In this document: positions 1 through 8,321 of the stretch, piece by piece | Numbering within the stretch: position 1 is the stretch's first letter | Layout of the letters: every line of letters begins with the position of its first letter | Assembly: GCA_046727855.1 (NCBI GenBank) | Contig: JBKPDL010000002.1 | Location: forward strand, 1 to 19,541 | Length of the DNA: 19,541 bases | Direction of reading: 5' to 3' | Source: DASPWV01 sp046727855 | GTDB lineage: Bacteria > Acidobacteriota > Vicinamibacteria > Vicinamibacterales > UBA2999 | Notes under the pieces: generated by a model | The model's input: only the letters and a program-made list of their open reading frames with translations | The model's database searches: none | What the model was told of the DNA's origin: nothing | Translations under genes and position numbers: made by a program

Positions 1-229
1 CGTCGCCCAGCGTCGGCAGCACTTTCTCGAATGCTTCCCAACCCGGCCACACGCGCACGTCGACGTGCTCCCAGTAGTCGAGGCCAGCGCGTTTCACTTG
101 ACGTTCATCGAGGGAAAAACCGAGCGGCTCGATGAGGTGCAGAGTGGCACCGACGGCAAGACACGTCCGGCCGGCGTTGCCGGTGTTCCAATGAATCTCC
201 GGGTGAACGAGGACGACGTGTGTTGGCAC
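1..229 (-). CDS. trmL: tRNA (cytidine(34)-2'-O)-methyltransferase TrmL, SPOUT family (partial, C-terminus off window)
   Basis: SPOUT-class enzyme that 2'-O-methylates the wobble nucleotide of certain leucine tRNAs, using S-adenosylmethionine. Only the first 76 residues lie in the window. They carry the diagnostic N-terminal blocks: VVLVHPEI (5-12), NTGN (15-18) followed by GRTC (20-23) with the presumed catalytic Arg21, IEPLGF (33-38), and KRAGLDYW (46-53). The GTG start at 229-227 is preceded by GAGGG (241-237) with a 7-nt spacer and aligns with the normal family start. The reading frame stays open to base 1. His-Trp replaces the usual Pro-Pro or Pro-Gln after PEI, a minor oddity. It lies downstream of the UDP-glucuronate decarboxylase on the same strand but is separated from it by a REP-filled gap, so it need not belong to the glycan operon. 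A related SpoU methyltransferase is possible but less likely given the EPLGF/KRAGLDYW blocks. Confidence 0.9.
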   Translation of the reverse strand, partial: MPTHVVLVHPEIHWNTGNAGRTCLAVGATLHLIEPLGFSLDERQVKRAGLDYWEHVDVRVWPGWEAFEKVLPTLGD

Positions 230-268
230 TGTAGGACCCTCGCTTCGCTCCGGGTGGGACAGCGCTGT

Positions 269-292
269 CGCGGACCTAAAGGTCCGCGCTAC
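269..292 (-). repeat. REP-like palindrome with GTAG head
   Basis: Read on the minus strand, GTAG (292-289) is followed directly by the perfect 8-bp arms CGCGGACC and GGTCCGCG around a TTTA loop. A GTAG-type tetranucleotide at the foot of a hairpin is the hallmark of bacterial REP elements mobilised by RAYT (TnpA-REP) transposases. No RAYT gene is in this window. A perfect 12-bp palindrome, GACAGCGCTGTC (258-269), abuts it. It sits just upstream of trmL and downstream of the decarboxylase gene, so it could also act as a transcript-end or mRNA-stabilising hairpin. Confidence 0.7.
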
Positions 293-313
293 ATGTTTGA
301 TTCATGAACCCAC

Positions 314-337
314 GTAGCGCCGGACTCCAGCCCCGCG
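314..337 (+). repeat. Second, degenerate REP-like palindrome in inverted orientation
   Basis: GTAG (314-317) is followed by two 8-nt arms (318-325 and 330-337) around a TCCA loop. Six of the eight positions pair; the C321/C334 and A324/C331 positions are mismatched. Head, arm and loop sizes are identical to the perfect palindrome at 269-292, on the opposite strand and separated by a 21-nt linker (293-313). The perfect 7-bp inverted match GCGCTAC/GTAGCGC joins the two heads. Together they look like a BIME-type REP pair in which one arm has decayed. Confidence 0.55.
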
Positions 338-373
338 ATCCCGCCGGCCCACGAACCGGTCCCACCGCAAGCG

Positions 374-1321
<948 letters not shown>

Positions 1322-1334
1322 GGATGAAAGAAGG

Positions 1335-2774
1335 CTATGCCGCGTGACGCGGAGGGAAGAACCCGCGGATGAGCGTGAGCCACATGATCTTCAGATCGAG
1401 CGAGACCGACCAGTTCTCGATGTAGTACAGGTCGTACTCGATCCGCTTCTCAAGCGAGGTGTTGCCGCGCCATCCGTTCACCTGCGCCCAGCCGGTGATG
1501 CCGGACTTCACCTTGTGGCGCAGCATGTATTGAGGAATGCGATGTTTGAATTGCTCGACGAAAAACGGCCGCTCCGGACGCGGACCCACGATCGACATGT
1601 CGCCTCTGAGCACGTTCCAGAACTGCGGCCACTCGTCGAGGTCGCGCCGCCGCAGCCAGCGGCCGATCGGCGTGGCACGAGGATCGTCCTGATCCGACCA
1701 CACCGGCCCTTCCGGCTCCGCGTCGAGCGGCATCGTCCGGAACTTGTAGACGACGAACTGCTTGCCGTCCAGGCCCATGCGCTCCTGCTTATAGAACACG
1801 GGTCCCGGCGAGCTGCGTTTGATGAATCCGGCAATGATCAAACCGGGCACGGCCATGGTGGTGAGCGCGCTGACCGAGATCCAGAGGTCGAGCACGCGCT
1901 TGAACGCGGCGCTCAATCCCTGCAGCGGCACGTCGTTCAGGTTGATCACCGGCACGCCGTCGAGATCTTCGAGCCGCGCGCGCAGCGCGATGAATTGCAG
2001 GATGTCCGGGACGACGCGGACATCCACGCCTTCGCGGCTCGTTGACTCGACGAGATCGAGCAGCTTCATGTGCTCTTCGAGCGGCAGCGCCACGAACAGG
2101 TGATCGATCTTTTCGCGTCGCACGATCTCGGCCGCTTCACTCAGTCGTCCGAGGAGCGGCAGTCCGCGATACCCAAGGTGATCGCCGCCGGCGCGATCGT
2201 CCACGAAGCCGAGAATCTGGTACCCGAGCTCGCGGTGTTCGAGAATCTTGTCGGCGACCATCCGGCCGAGAGCGCCGGAGCCGGCAATGAGAATGCGGCG
2301 GAGGCCGACGCCGGCAATCCAGCGTCGCTCGAGCGCCTCGCGCACGAATTTCCGCGAGAGGTAGCCGAACGCGACGTTGAGCACGAGAAAGATCGCCCAG
2401 ACCGGCTGCGACACCTGGTAGGCACCGAGCTCGCGGAACTCCCGCGGCACGTAGTACGTGCCAAAGTACAGCGTGGCTACGACCCCAAAGAAGACCGCGA
2501 TGATGCTGCCGACAAAGACATTGAAGAAGTCGTCGATGCGTGAACGTCCGCGGCGCAGCCGGTAAAGACCCTGCAGGTGAAACCCTAGCGGTACGACGGC
2601 CGCAATAAACGGAAGCACGTCGATGTATTGCTGCAGCGGTGGATGCCCTTTGGGCATCGCGACGAGGCCTGTGTCGAAGCGGATGAAATACGCAGCCAGG
2701 AACGCGACCATCCCGAGCAGGACGTCGGCGGCGACGTGGAACGCGACGAGCAGGCGGTTGTGACGTCTCAGCAT
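1335..2774 (-). CDS. Undecaprenyl-phosphate sugar-1-phosphate transferase (polyprenyl glycosylphosphotransferase, WcaJ-type)
   Basis: Inner-membrane enzyme that starts glycan assembly by moving a hexose-1-phosphate from its UDP-sugar to undecaprenyl phosphate. Its 479 residues have the full WcaJ-like layout. Four N-terminal membrane segments lie near 9-31, 51-72, 87-108 and 124-144. A Rossmann-like CoA-binding-type domain follows, with GSGALGR at 165-171. The catalytic bacterial sugar transferase domain covers about 291-475 and begins with a hydrophobic re-entrant helix (about 296-318). Its landmarks are SPGPVFYKQER (322-332), KFRTM (344-348), DEWPQFWNVLRGDMS (380-394), VGPRPER (396-402) and SGITGWAQVNGWRG (424-437). 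The ATG at 2774 overlaps the end of the upstream GT4 gene by 7 nt, so the two are translationally coupled. The sugar cannot be read from sequence; glucose is usual for close relatives, galactose is possible. Confidence 0.92.
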   Translation of the reverse strand: MLRRHNRLLVAFHVAADVLLGMVAFLAAYFIRFDTGLVAMPKGHPPLQQYIDVLPFIAAVVPLGFHLQGLYRLRRGRSRIDDFFNVFVGSIIAVFFGVVATLYFGTYYVPREFRELGAYQVSQPVWAIFLVLNVAFGYLSRKFVREALERRWIAGVGLRRILIAGSGALGRMVADKILEHRELGYQILGFVDDRAGGDHLGYRGLPLLGRLSEAAEIVRREKIDHLFVALPLEEHMKLLDLVESTSREGVDVRVVPDILQFIALRARLEDLDGVPVINLNDVPLQGLSAAFKRVLDLWISVSALTTMAVPGLIIAGFIKRSSPGPVFYKQERMGLDGKQFVVYKFRTMPLDAEPEGPVWSDQDDPRATPIGRWLRRRDLDEWPQFWNVLRGDMSIVGPRPERPFFVEQFKHRIPQYMLRHKVKSGITGWAQVNGWRGNTSLEKRIEYDLYYIENWSVSLDLKIMWLTLIRGFFPPRHAA

Positions 2775-3913
2775 CGCTGTCCCGCCGCCGCCGCCATCAC
2801 CTCGTCAACGATGGTCATGATTTCGCGGGCGAACCGGTCGCGGCTGAAGCGCTCGGCATGCCGCCGGATGCGGGCCGCGTCCCACGAGTGCGCGGCCGCA
2901 CGCCGCAGCGCCTCCGCCAGGGACGCTTCGCTGTCTTCGCGGAACAGCACGCCGGTTTCGCCGTCAATCACGGTATCGAGCACGCCGCCGCGTCCAAGCG
3001 CGACGACGGGACGGCCGCAGGCCTGGGATTCGACGGGGACGATGCCGAAGTCCTCTTCGCCGGGCAGGATGGTAGCAATCGCAGATCGATACAGAGCGCG
3101 AATCTCCTCGTTCGTACGCCAGCCGAGAAACGTGATGTGGTGATCCGCGAGCGCTTCGAGACGCGCTCGCTCGGGTCCATCGCCGACAATCGTGAGCGGC
3201 ACACGCGCGCGTCGAGCCGCCGCGATCGCGAGCTCGACGCGTTTGTACGGCACGAGTGCCGAAACCACGACAAAGCCTTCGACTTGCGGTCGCTCACTCA
3301 GGCCAAGTCCTGGCCCCGGTGCTGCCGCCGGGTCAGGCGTATAGAACGCCGTATCCACCGGTGGAAACACAATGGTCGACTGGCGATTATAGTACAGCGC
3401 GATCCTCCGCGCAACGTATTGTGAGATAGCGAGATAGCGGTGTACGCGACCCTCCGTCGCACGATCCCATCGCGCCGTCGCCGCCATGATGGGCCGCATC
3501 ACGCGGCTGCGCAGTCGGCCCACACGTTCCTGTCCGAAATAGGCGTCGAACTGATCCCACGCATAACGCATCGGCGTCAGGCAATAGCAAACATGGCGCG
3601 CGCGCCCGGGCACAACCACCGATTTTGCGACGCAGTGACTCGTGCTCAGCACGAGGTCGTAGCCGTCGAGATCGAATTGCTCGATTGCGATCGGAAAGAG
3701 CGGCAGGTAGTGGCGATACAGACGCCCTGGAAAGGGCAGGTACTGAATCGGAGACGTGCGTACCCGCCGCTTCTCGATGATCGGATCCGTCGCGCCCGGC
3801 ACCTGCACGAGCGTGTAGAGATCCGCGTCGGGAAACATTTCGCAAAACGCGAGCAGCGCGCGCTCGCCGCCGCGCATGCCCGTGAGCCAGTCGTGGATGA
3901 GGGCAACGTGCAT
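2768..3913 (-). CDS. GT4-family glycosyltransferase (WbaZ/mannosyltransferase-like)
   Basis: Retaining GT-B glycosyltransferase expected to add a sugar to a lipid-linked glycan on the cytoplasmic face. With the ATG at 3913 the protein is 381 residues and starts MHVALIHDWL, the normal opening of this subfamily, followed by the acceptor-side loop TGMRGGERALL (11-21). The donor-binding half includes SALVPYKRVEL (218-228), VGDGPER (243-249) and the E-x7-E pair Glu287/Glu295 in GEEDFGIVPVES. The frame stays open for 46 codons upstream, to an ATG at 4051, but that extension is encoded by the low-complexity repeat element at 3918-4040 and is not protein-like, so I reject it. No strong Shine-Dalgarno precedes 3913. 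The stop overlaps the start of the sugar-phosphate transferase gene by 7 nt. Donor and linkage are unknown; mannose is suggested only by family resemblance. Confidence 0.85.
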   Translation of the reverse strand: MHVALIHDWLTGMRGGERALLAFCEMFPDADLYTLVQVPGATDPIIEKRRVRTSPIQYLPFPGRLYRHYLPLFPIAIEQFDLDGYDLVLSTSHCVAKSVVVPGRARHVCYCLTPMRYAWDQFDAYFGQERVGRLRSRVMRPIMAATARWDRATEGRVHRYLAISQYVARRIALYYNRQSTIVFPPVDTAFYTPDPAAAPGPGLGLSERPQVEGFVVVSALVPYKRVELAIAAARRARVPLTIVGDGPERARLEALADHHITFLGWRTNEEIRALYRSAIATILPGEEDFGIVPVESQACGRPVVALGRGGVLDTVIDGETGVLFREDSEASLAEALRRAAAHSWDAARIRRHAERFSRDRFAREIMTIVDEVMAAAAGQRC

Positions 3914-3917
3914 GTCT

Positions 3918-4040
3918 CGTGAATCTGGAGATTTAGCGATCTGGAGATTTGCAGCCAATTTGGAAATCGGAGGATCTCGAGATTTTACAAATCGCCAGAT
4001 TTCCTCCAATTCTCCAAGTCTCCATCTCTCCAGATTCACG
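3918..4040. repeat. Inverted, 8-bp-phased purine/pyrimidine repeat element in the intergenic gap
   Basis: The 123-bp stretch is bounded by a perfect 14-bp inverted repeat, CGTGAATCTGGAGA (3918-3931) and TCTCCAGATTCACG (4027-4040). It is centred on the perfect palindrome ATCTCGAGAT (3974-3983). The left half carries two copies of ATCTGGAGATTT exactly 16 nt apart (3923-3934, 3939-3950). The right half carries four tandem 8-nt units ending CTCCA (4001-4032). One arm is GGAG-rich and the other CTCC-rich, so the transcript could fold into a long imperfect hairpin. It fills most of the 161-nt gap between two glycosyltransferase genes (3914-4074). It has no coding potential for a transposase, so a MITE-like or hairpin repeat is the best description. 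Confidence 0.75.
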
Positions 4041-4074
4041 TTTGCATCCACTTCAGGTTCATGGGTCGTACAGT

Positions 4075-5187
4075 TCAGGCTCGCAGTATTTCGAAGTAAA
4101 TCTGCCTAATTGCTGCCACCGATTCGCTCCACGAGAACTGTCGCGCGCGCGCAATGCCTTTGGCGACGAGCTCCGCACGCAGCGATGAATCGGTAACAGC
4201 ACGGTGCAGGCCCGCGGCGATCGATGACACCTCACGCGGGTCGACGAGCAGCGCCGCGCCACCGGCGACCTCCGGCAGCGACGAGACGTTCGAGGTCACT
4301 ACCGGTGTGCCGCACGCCATCGCCTCGAGCGGCGGCAACCCGAAGCCTTCGTAAAGCGAAGGAAACGCAAACACCCGCGCGAGGCGATAAAACGCGGCCA
4401 GCGTCTCATACGGCTGAAACCCGAAAAAGCGCACGAACTTCTCGAGATGATGGTGGTGCACCGACTGGCGCAGGGGCGGATAGCGTGAGAGCTCGTCGCC
4501 GATAATCACGAGCCGCAGATCGTCAAGACCGGCCGCGCGCACGCGCGCAAACGCCTCCATCAGGCGCTCGAGATTCTTGTGCGGCTTGATATTGCCCACG
4601 TAGAGCACAAACGGGTGATCGAGCTGAAAACGCTGGCGCACGAGCTCCATGCGCTGCTGATCGGGTTCACCAAGAAAGCGCTCGTCGATCGCGTTGTAGA
4701 TGACGGTGACTTTTTCGGGAGGCACCTGAAAAAAATGCAGGATGTCGCGCTTCGACGCTTCCGACACCGTGAGAATGCGATCGGCTTTCTTCGACGTGCT
4801 CCACATCGACAGTCGCGCGTACACGCGCGCCAGCCGGCCGGGGAGGTACTGCGGAAACATCAAGTGGATGCAGTCGTGAATCGTCACAACCGAGCGGCAC
4901 CGCGTGGCCACCGGCAGAACGTAGTGCGGCTCGTGCACGAGATGCGCGCGCTCGCGCGCGAGACTGATCGGTATGTGGACCTGCTCGCCAAACGAATAGG
5001 GCCGCGCAGTTTCGGCGACGGCGCGGAAGTTCGGGCCAAGTGCCGCCACCATCTCCACATCTTTCGGGCCGCACAGCACGATGTATTCCGTCTGCCCATC
5101 GATGCGCGCGAGGCCCCGCAGGATGTTCCGAATATACGTGCCGATGCCGAAGTCGTGCAGCTTGCGAGCGTCAATCGCGATGCGCAT
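4075..5187 (-). CDS. GT4-family glycosyltransferase
   Basis: Retaining GT-B enzyme of 370 residues, probably cytoplasmic or membrane-associated, adding one sugar during glycan assembly. It begins MRIAIDARKL with the GIGTYIRN nucleotide/acceptor loop (14-21). It has HEPHYVLP (85-92), TIHDCIHL (102-109) and VSEASKRD (141-148). The C-terminal donor domain has LYVGNIKPHKNL (195-206), VIIGDE (227-232) and the E-x7-E motif Glu280/Glu288 in EGFGLPPLE, then ACGTPVV (291-297). The ATG lies 17 nt inside the 3' end of the upstream GT2 gene, implying translational coupling; GAGG occurs about 12 nt upstream. The architecture closely resembles the two GT4 genes upstream and suggests tandem paralogues. Donor and acceptor are not readable; mannosyl- or rhamnosyl-type transfer is common for relatives. 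Confidence 0.86.
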   Translation of the reverse strand: MRIAIDARKLHDFGIGTYIRNILRGLARIDGQTEYIVLCGPKDVEMVAALGPNFRAVAETARPYSFGEQVHIPISLARERAHLVHEPHYVLPVATRCRSVVTIHDCIHLMFPQYLPGRLARVYARLSMWSTSKKADRILTVSEASKRDILHFFQVPPEKVTVIYNAIDERFLGEPDQQRMELVRQRFQLDHPFVLYVGNIKPHKNLERLMEAFARVRAAGLDDLRLVIIGDELSRYPPLRQSVHHHHLEKFVRFFGFQPYETLAAFYRLARVFAFPSLYEGFGLPPLEAMACGTPVVTSNVSSLPEVAGGAALLVDPREVSSIAAGLHRAVTDSSLRAELVAKGIARARQFSWSESVAAIRQIYFEILRA

Positions 5188-6025
5188 GACCGTCGGTCCT
5201 CAGCGTCGCGTCGTTCTTGCCCGTCACTCTGAGATAAGCCTTCAGAAAGGGCACCCACGTGCGATGATGTTTCTCGTAATATGCCACTTGACTCCGCCGC
5301 CGCAGGCGCTCAGTCTCCTGCTTCCGTCCGGCCGAGCGTCCCCGGAGATGCACGATTTCCGATTGCGGCACGTAAATGATGGCGCGTCCGCGACGCCGCA
5401 GCGCCACGCACAAATCCACGTCTTCGGTGTACATGAAATAGCGTTCGTCGAGTAAGCCGACCGCCTCGAGATCGGCACGCCGGACGAGGAGCGTGGCGCC
5501 GCTGACCCAATCGCGCTCGCCGGCCTGGCGCGACCAGCGATCCACCAGCCGGACCACCAGGCGCACGCGCCAATCGTACAGGGCGCCGAGCAGCTTCTGG
5601 CGCAATTCGCCGAACGGACTGATCGTCCAGCCGAACGACAGCTCGGGAAATCCGCGCTCGTCGCACAAGCGCGGACCGGCGGCGGCGGCATTCGGGTCCG
5701 CGGCGAGGCTGCGAATCAACGACTGGATGCTGCCAGGGGGCGCCAGCGTGTCGGGGTTTAGCAACAGCACGAACTCGCTCCGTGTCGCGCGGATGCCGAG
5801 ATTGTTCGCACGCGCGAATCCGACGTTGCCGCCCGCTTCGATGAGCTGCACTGCCGGCCATTTCTCACGCACCATCTCGGGGGTGCCGTCGCGGGACGCG
5901 TTGTCCACGACACACACTGTCGTGGCAAACGGGGACGTGTGTCCCACCACCGACTCGAGACAGGCTTGAAGCTCCTGACGCACGTTGTGGCTGACGATGA
6001 CGATGGCCAGTGAGGGATCAGGCAC
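5171..6025 (-). CDS. GT2-family glycosyltransferase (WbbL/rhamnosyltransferase-like)
   Basis: Inverting GT-A glycosyltransferase. I start it at the GTG at 6025, giving 284 residues. GAAGAGG (6038-6032) lies 6 nt upstream and the first residues run straight into LAIVIVSHN (6-14). The longer frame to 6097 would only translate the upstream gene in another frame. Motifs in order: VVDNASRDGTPE (39-50), GGNVGFARANNLG (65-77), the metal-binding-type NPD (90-92, in place of the DXD), DWVSGATLLVRR (172-183) and MYTEDVDLC (198-206), where the acidic pair holds the likely catalytic base. The C-terminus is basic (about 220-270), which may aid membrane contact. It overlaps the upstream GT4 stop by 8 nt and the downstream GT4 start by 17 nt. 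Rhamnosyltransferase is the usual annotation for such proteins, but the donor is unproven. Confidence 0.87.
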   Translation of the reverse strand: MPDPSLAIVIVSHNVRQELQACLESVVGHTSPFATTVCVVDNASRDGTPEMVREKWPAVQLIEAGGNVGFARANNLGIRATRSEFVLLLNPDTLAPPGSIQSLIRSLAADPNAAAAGPRLCDERGFPELSFGWTISPFGELRQKLLGALYDWRVRLVVRLVDRWSRQAGERDWVSGATLLVRRADLEAVGLLDERYFMYTEDVDLCVALRRRGRAIIYVPQSEIVHLRGRSAGRKQETERLRRRSQVAYYEKHHRTWVPFLKAYLRVTGKNDATLRTDGHAHRD

Positions 6026-7121
6026 GGGCGGCCTCTTCGAGCGCGGTAAGCGTCTCGCGCGCGGTTCGGTCCCACCGATAACGCGAAAGCACCTCATCCG
6101 CGCGGCGCAGCAGCTCGTTGCGTGCCGGGGCGCTCACGAGGAGCTGGGCAATCGCCTCGCCGAGTCGCTCTTCCATCGGCGTCGTGTTCTGCACGTATCT
6201 GGCCGCTGGCCCATAGATTTCCGACGCGATTGGGGTGTCGAGGACCACCGGCGCCACCCCCGCTGCGAGCGCTTCGAGCGGCGTCAGGCCGAAGCCTTCG
6301 TATTCCGACGGAAACACGAACACCGACGCTCGTGCATACAGCGCGGCCAGGACCTCCTCACTCACATAAGACCTGATGGCGATTCGCCGTTGCGCCTCGA
6401 GCGACTGCAACGTCACTGCGCGTTCCAGGTTCACTGGAGGATGCGCGCGGTTCTCGCCGACGATTTCGAGCCGGCTCTCGGGGACACGGGGCACGACGTA
6501 GTTGCCAAACGCGTGAACGAGCGCGTCCACATGCCGGCGCTGGAAGATCGAACCGACGAAGAGGACGAGCGGCTCGCGATCGCGGCCGTGGTTCGATCCC
6601 AGCGCGCGCCGGCGCGTTCGTACGCCGAGCGGAATCACGCGAATCTTCGCCTCAGAAACGCCCAGGTGGCGCGCGATCTCCCCGCGGGAAAAGAGCGAAT
6701 CGGTGAGGACGCTGCGCGCGCGTGCCGCGCCGAGGCGGCTGAGCGCTCGCCGCCGCGCGCCTTCGCGAAACGAGAACCATTCCGGGTGCGCGCTGAAGGC
6801 GACGTCGTGAATCGTCAGCACGACAGGGCATGTGGCTGCGAGCGGCGCCGTGTAGGCCGGCGCAAACAGCACATCAGGCCGGTCGGTCCTGAGCGCTCGC
6901 GCGAGCGTCCACTGTTCCCACAGTGTGCCGCTCGATCCCGACATGACACATACGGCGGCATCGAATGGCGGCGGGACGAGCGGCGGTTGCGGTGCGTAGA
7001 GCGTCCAGTGATGGCGCAGGGCATCGGGCGCATGCGACCACTCGGTCAGCAGTTCGGCGAGATATCTTCCCACTCCTGTCGGTTTCGCGGCGAGCTCACG
7101 CGCGTCCACCGCGATCTTCAT
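6018..7121 (-). CDS. GT4-family glycosyltransferase
   Basis: GT-B glycosyltransferase of 367 residues. The N-terminus MKIAVDAREL is followed by TGVGRYLAELL (15-25). SGSSGTLWEQWTL (61-73) and DVLFAPAYTAP (83-93) are typical of a mannosyl/rhamnosyl transferase subgroup. TIHDVAFSAHPEWF (103-116) follows. The donor domain includes LFVGSIFQRRHVD (187-199) and the E-x7-E pair Glu275/Glu283 in EGFGLTPLE. In this copy the usual ACGxPVV block is altered to AAGVAPVV (286-293). The start ATG overlaps the stop of the preceding gene as ATGA (7121-7118), a classic coupling arrangement, and its own stop overlaps the GT2 start by 8 nt. The specific sugar is unknown. Confidence 0.86.
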   Translation of the reverse strand: MKIAVDARELAAKPTGVGRYLAELLTEWSHAPDALRHHWTLYAPQPPLVPPPFDAAVCVMSGSSGTLWEQWTLARALRTDRPDVLFAPAYTAPLAATCPVVLTIHDVAFSAHPEWFSFREGARRRALSRLGAARARSVLTDSLFSRGEIARHLGVSEAKIRVIPLGVRTRRRALGSNHGRDREPLVLFVGSIFQRRHVDALVHAFGNYVVPRVPESRLEIVGENRAHPPVNLERAVTLQSLEAQRRIAIRSYVSEEVLAALYARASVFVFPSEYEGFGLTPLEALAAGVAPVVLDTPIASEIYGPAARYVQNTTPMEERLGEAIAQLLVSAPARNELLRRADEVLSRYRWDRTARETLTALEEAARA

Positions 7122-8260
7122 GCGAGCCGTCCGGCCTGATTGCGAATTGCTTCACGGTAGGCGTCGAGTGTCGAGTGCGCGCAGCCCTCCCAGGAAAACT
7201 TCGCCGCTTGTGCATGTCCGCGTGAAATCGCCGTGCGCGCCGCGCCGCCATCGAGCAGGTATTCCATCTGTGCCGCGAGTCCTTCGATATCGTCGGGCGG
7301 CACAGGTGTAGCGGCCGCACCCGCGACTTCGGGGAGCGACCCTCGATCCGAAATCACCACTGGCACTCCGCACGCCATCGCCTCCAGCACCGGCAGACCG
7401 AACCCTTCCTCGAACGAGGGCAGCACTAACATGCGCGCGCGACGATAAAGAGCCGGACGCTCCTCGTCCGGCACGTACCCTCGGAACTGTACTGCGCCGT
7501 CGAGCGGAGGGCGTTTGGCGCGGTCCACAAGTTGAGCTGCAGCCGCCGCCACGCGGCCGGCAATGACGAGAGGCGGCACGTCCCCACGACGCGATCGCAG
7601 CGCGGCATACGCATCGAGCAATCCGGAGACATTCTTGCGCGCCTCGACAGTCCCGACGAAAAGTATCGTCGATCCGAGATCAGCAGCCGCGCGTTGTCGT
7701 GCCACATCACGGGCCCACGCCGGCGCTCCCGGTACGCATACGGTGACGTGATGCGCCGGTACGCCGAGCTGGCGAACGACTTCGCGCGCTGTGTACTGCG
7801 ACGAGACCACAATCTGATCCGCACGACTGGCGTGATCGTGCACGAGCGCGGGAAAGTCGCGGCGCATCTCTGCCCGTGCGCGATCTGGCCGGCTGAGGAA
7901 ATCGAGGTCGTGGATGGTCACGACCTGCGCAGCACCACGCGAGGGGATGAGCAACGGGGTCTGCGAGTGCACCACATCGGCGACGCCGGCGAGCCATTCA
8001 ACCGGCGGCCAGCCGACGCGATTCCATGTCCACGTCAACGCCCGCACCGGGACGCGCCGATCGATGATGTCTACGCCGGGGAGTTCTGTAGCGAGATTGG
8101 CGGCCGGACGATTCTTCCACGAGGTGCAGAGAATCGCGATCTGATCGCCGTGCTGCTGACGCAGCCGGACGGTGGCGAGCGCCTTGGTGAGCTGGTGCAC
8201 GAACTCGCCGACGCCCGTCCGCTCTCGTAGCGCAGGGCGGTAGTCGAGCAGAATCCGCAC
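7118..8260 (-). CDS. GT4-family glycosyltransferase (first gene of the minus-strand glycan operon)
   Basis: GT-B glycosyltransferase. Starting at the GTG at 8260 gives 380 residues beginning VRILLDYRPALRERTGVGEF, which matches the N-termini of the two related downstream genes. An in-frame GTG at 8278 is an alternative, with AAGGA (8296-8292) 13 nt further upstream. The same frame continues to 8776, but that part is antisense to ugd and reads as nonsense. Landmarks are TIHDLDFLSRPDRAR (115-129), VSSQYTAREV (152-161), LFVGTVEARKN (200-210), VIAGR (232-236) and the E-x7-E pair Glu285/Glu293 in EGFGLPVLE, then ACGVPVV (296-302) and SLPEVAG. It shares a 96-nt divergent intergenic region with ugd. 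No clear minus-strand promoter was recognised there. Confidence 0.86.
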   Translation of the reverse strand: MRILLDYRPALRERTGVGEFVHQLTKALATVRLRQQHGDQIAILCTSWKNRPAANLATELPGVDIIDRRVPVRALTWTWNRVGWPPVEWLAGVADVVHSQTPLLIPSRGAAQVVTIHDLDFLSRPDRARAEMRRDFPALVHDHASRADQIVVSSQYTAREVVRQLGVPAHHVTVCVPGAPAWARDVARQRAAADLGSTILFVGTVEARKNVSGLLDAYAALRSRRGDVPPLVIAGRVAAAAAQLVDRAKRPPLDGAVQFRGYVPDEERPALYRRARMLVLPSFEEGFGLPVLEAMACGVPVVISDRGSLPEVAGAAATPVPPDDIEGLAAQMEYLLDGGAARTAISRGHAQAAKFSWEGCAHSTLDAYREAIRNQAGRLA

Positions 8261-8294
8261 GAAGGGAGAGAGTACCACAGGTGACAACAAGTCC

Positions 8295-8321
8295 TTGTGG
8301 TTCAGTGTGTTGACACCACAA
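8295..8321. promoter_or_regulatory. Operator-like dyad overlapping the ugd promoter -35
   Basis: TTGTGGT (8295-8301) and ACCACAA (8315-8321) form a perfect 7-bp inverted repeat. Inside them TCA (8302-8304) and TGA (8311-8313) continue the symmetry with one bulged base (8314). A further ACCACA occurs at 8274-8279. The three ACCACA/TGTGGT hexamers therefore start at 8274, 8296 and 8315, about two helical turns apart. The inner part covers the -35 hexamer of the predicted ugd promoter, a position suited to repression. The binding protein is unknown. Confidence 0.4.

Noticed and set aside
65..307. 80-codon open frame on the plus strand at the left edge
   Set aside because: It is antisense to the conserved TrmL N-terminus and runs into the REP palindrome.
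2776..2795. GCC/CCG triplet run near the end of the GT4 gene
   Set aside because: It encodes an ordinary alanine-rich C-terminal tail and is too short to be a repeat of note.
5985..7139. 384-codon open frame on the plus strand opposite the GT4 gene at 6018
   Set aside because: It is antisense to a clear glycosyltransferase with an E-x7-E motif. The translation is low in hydrophobic residues and rich in Arg/Glu.
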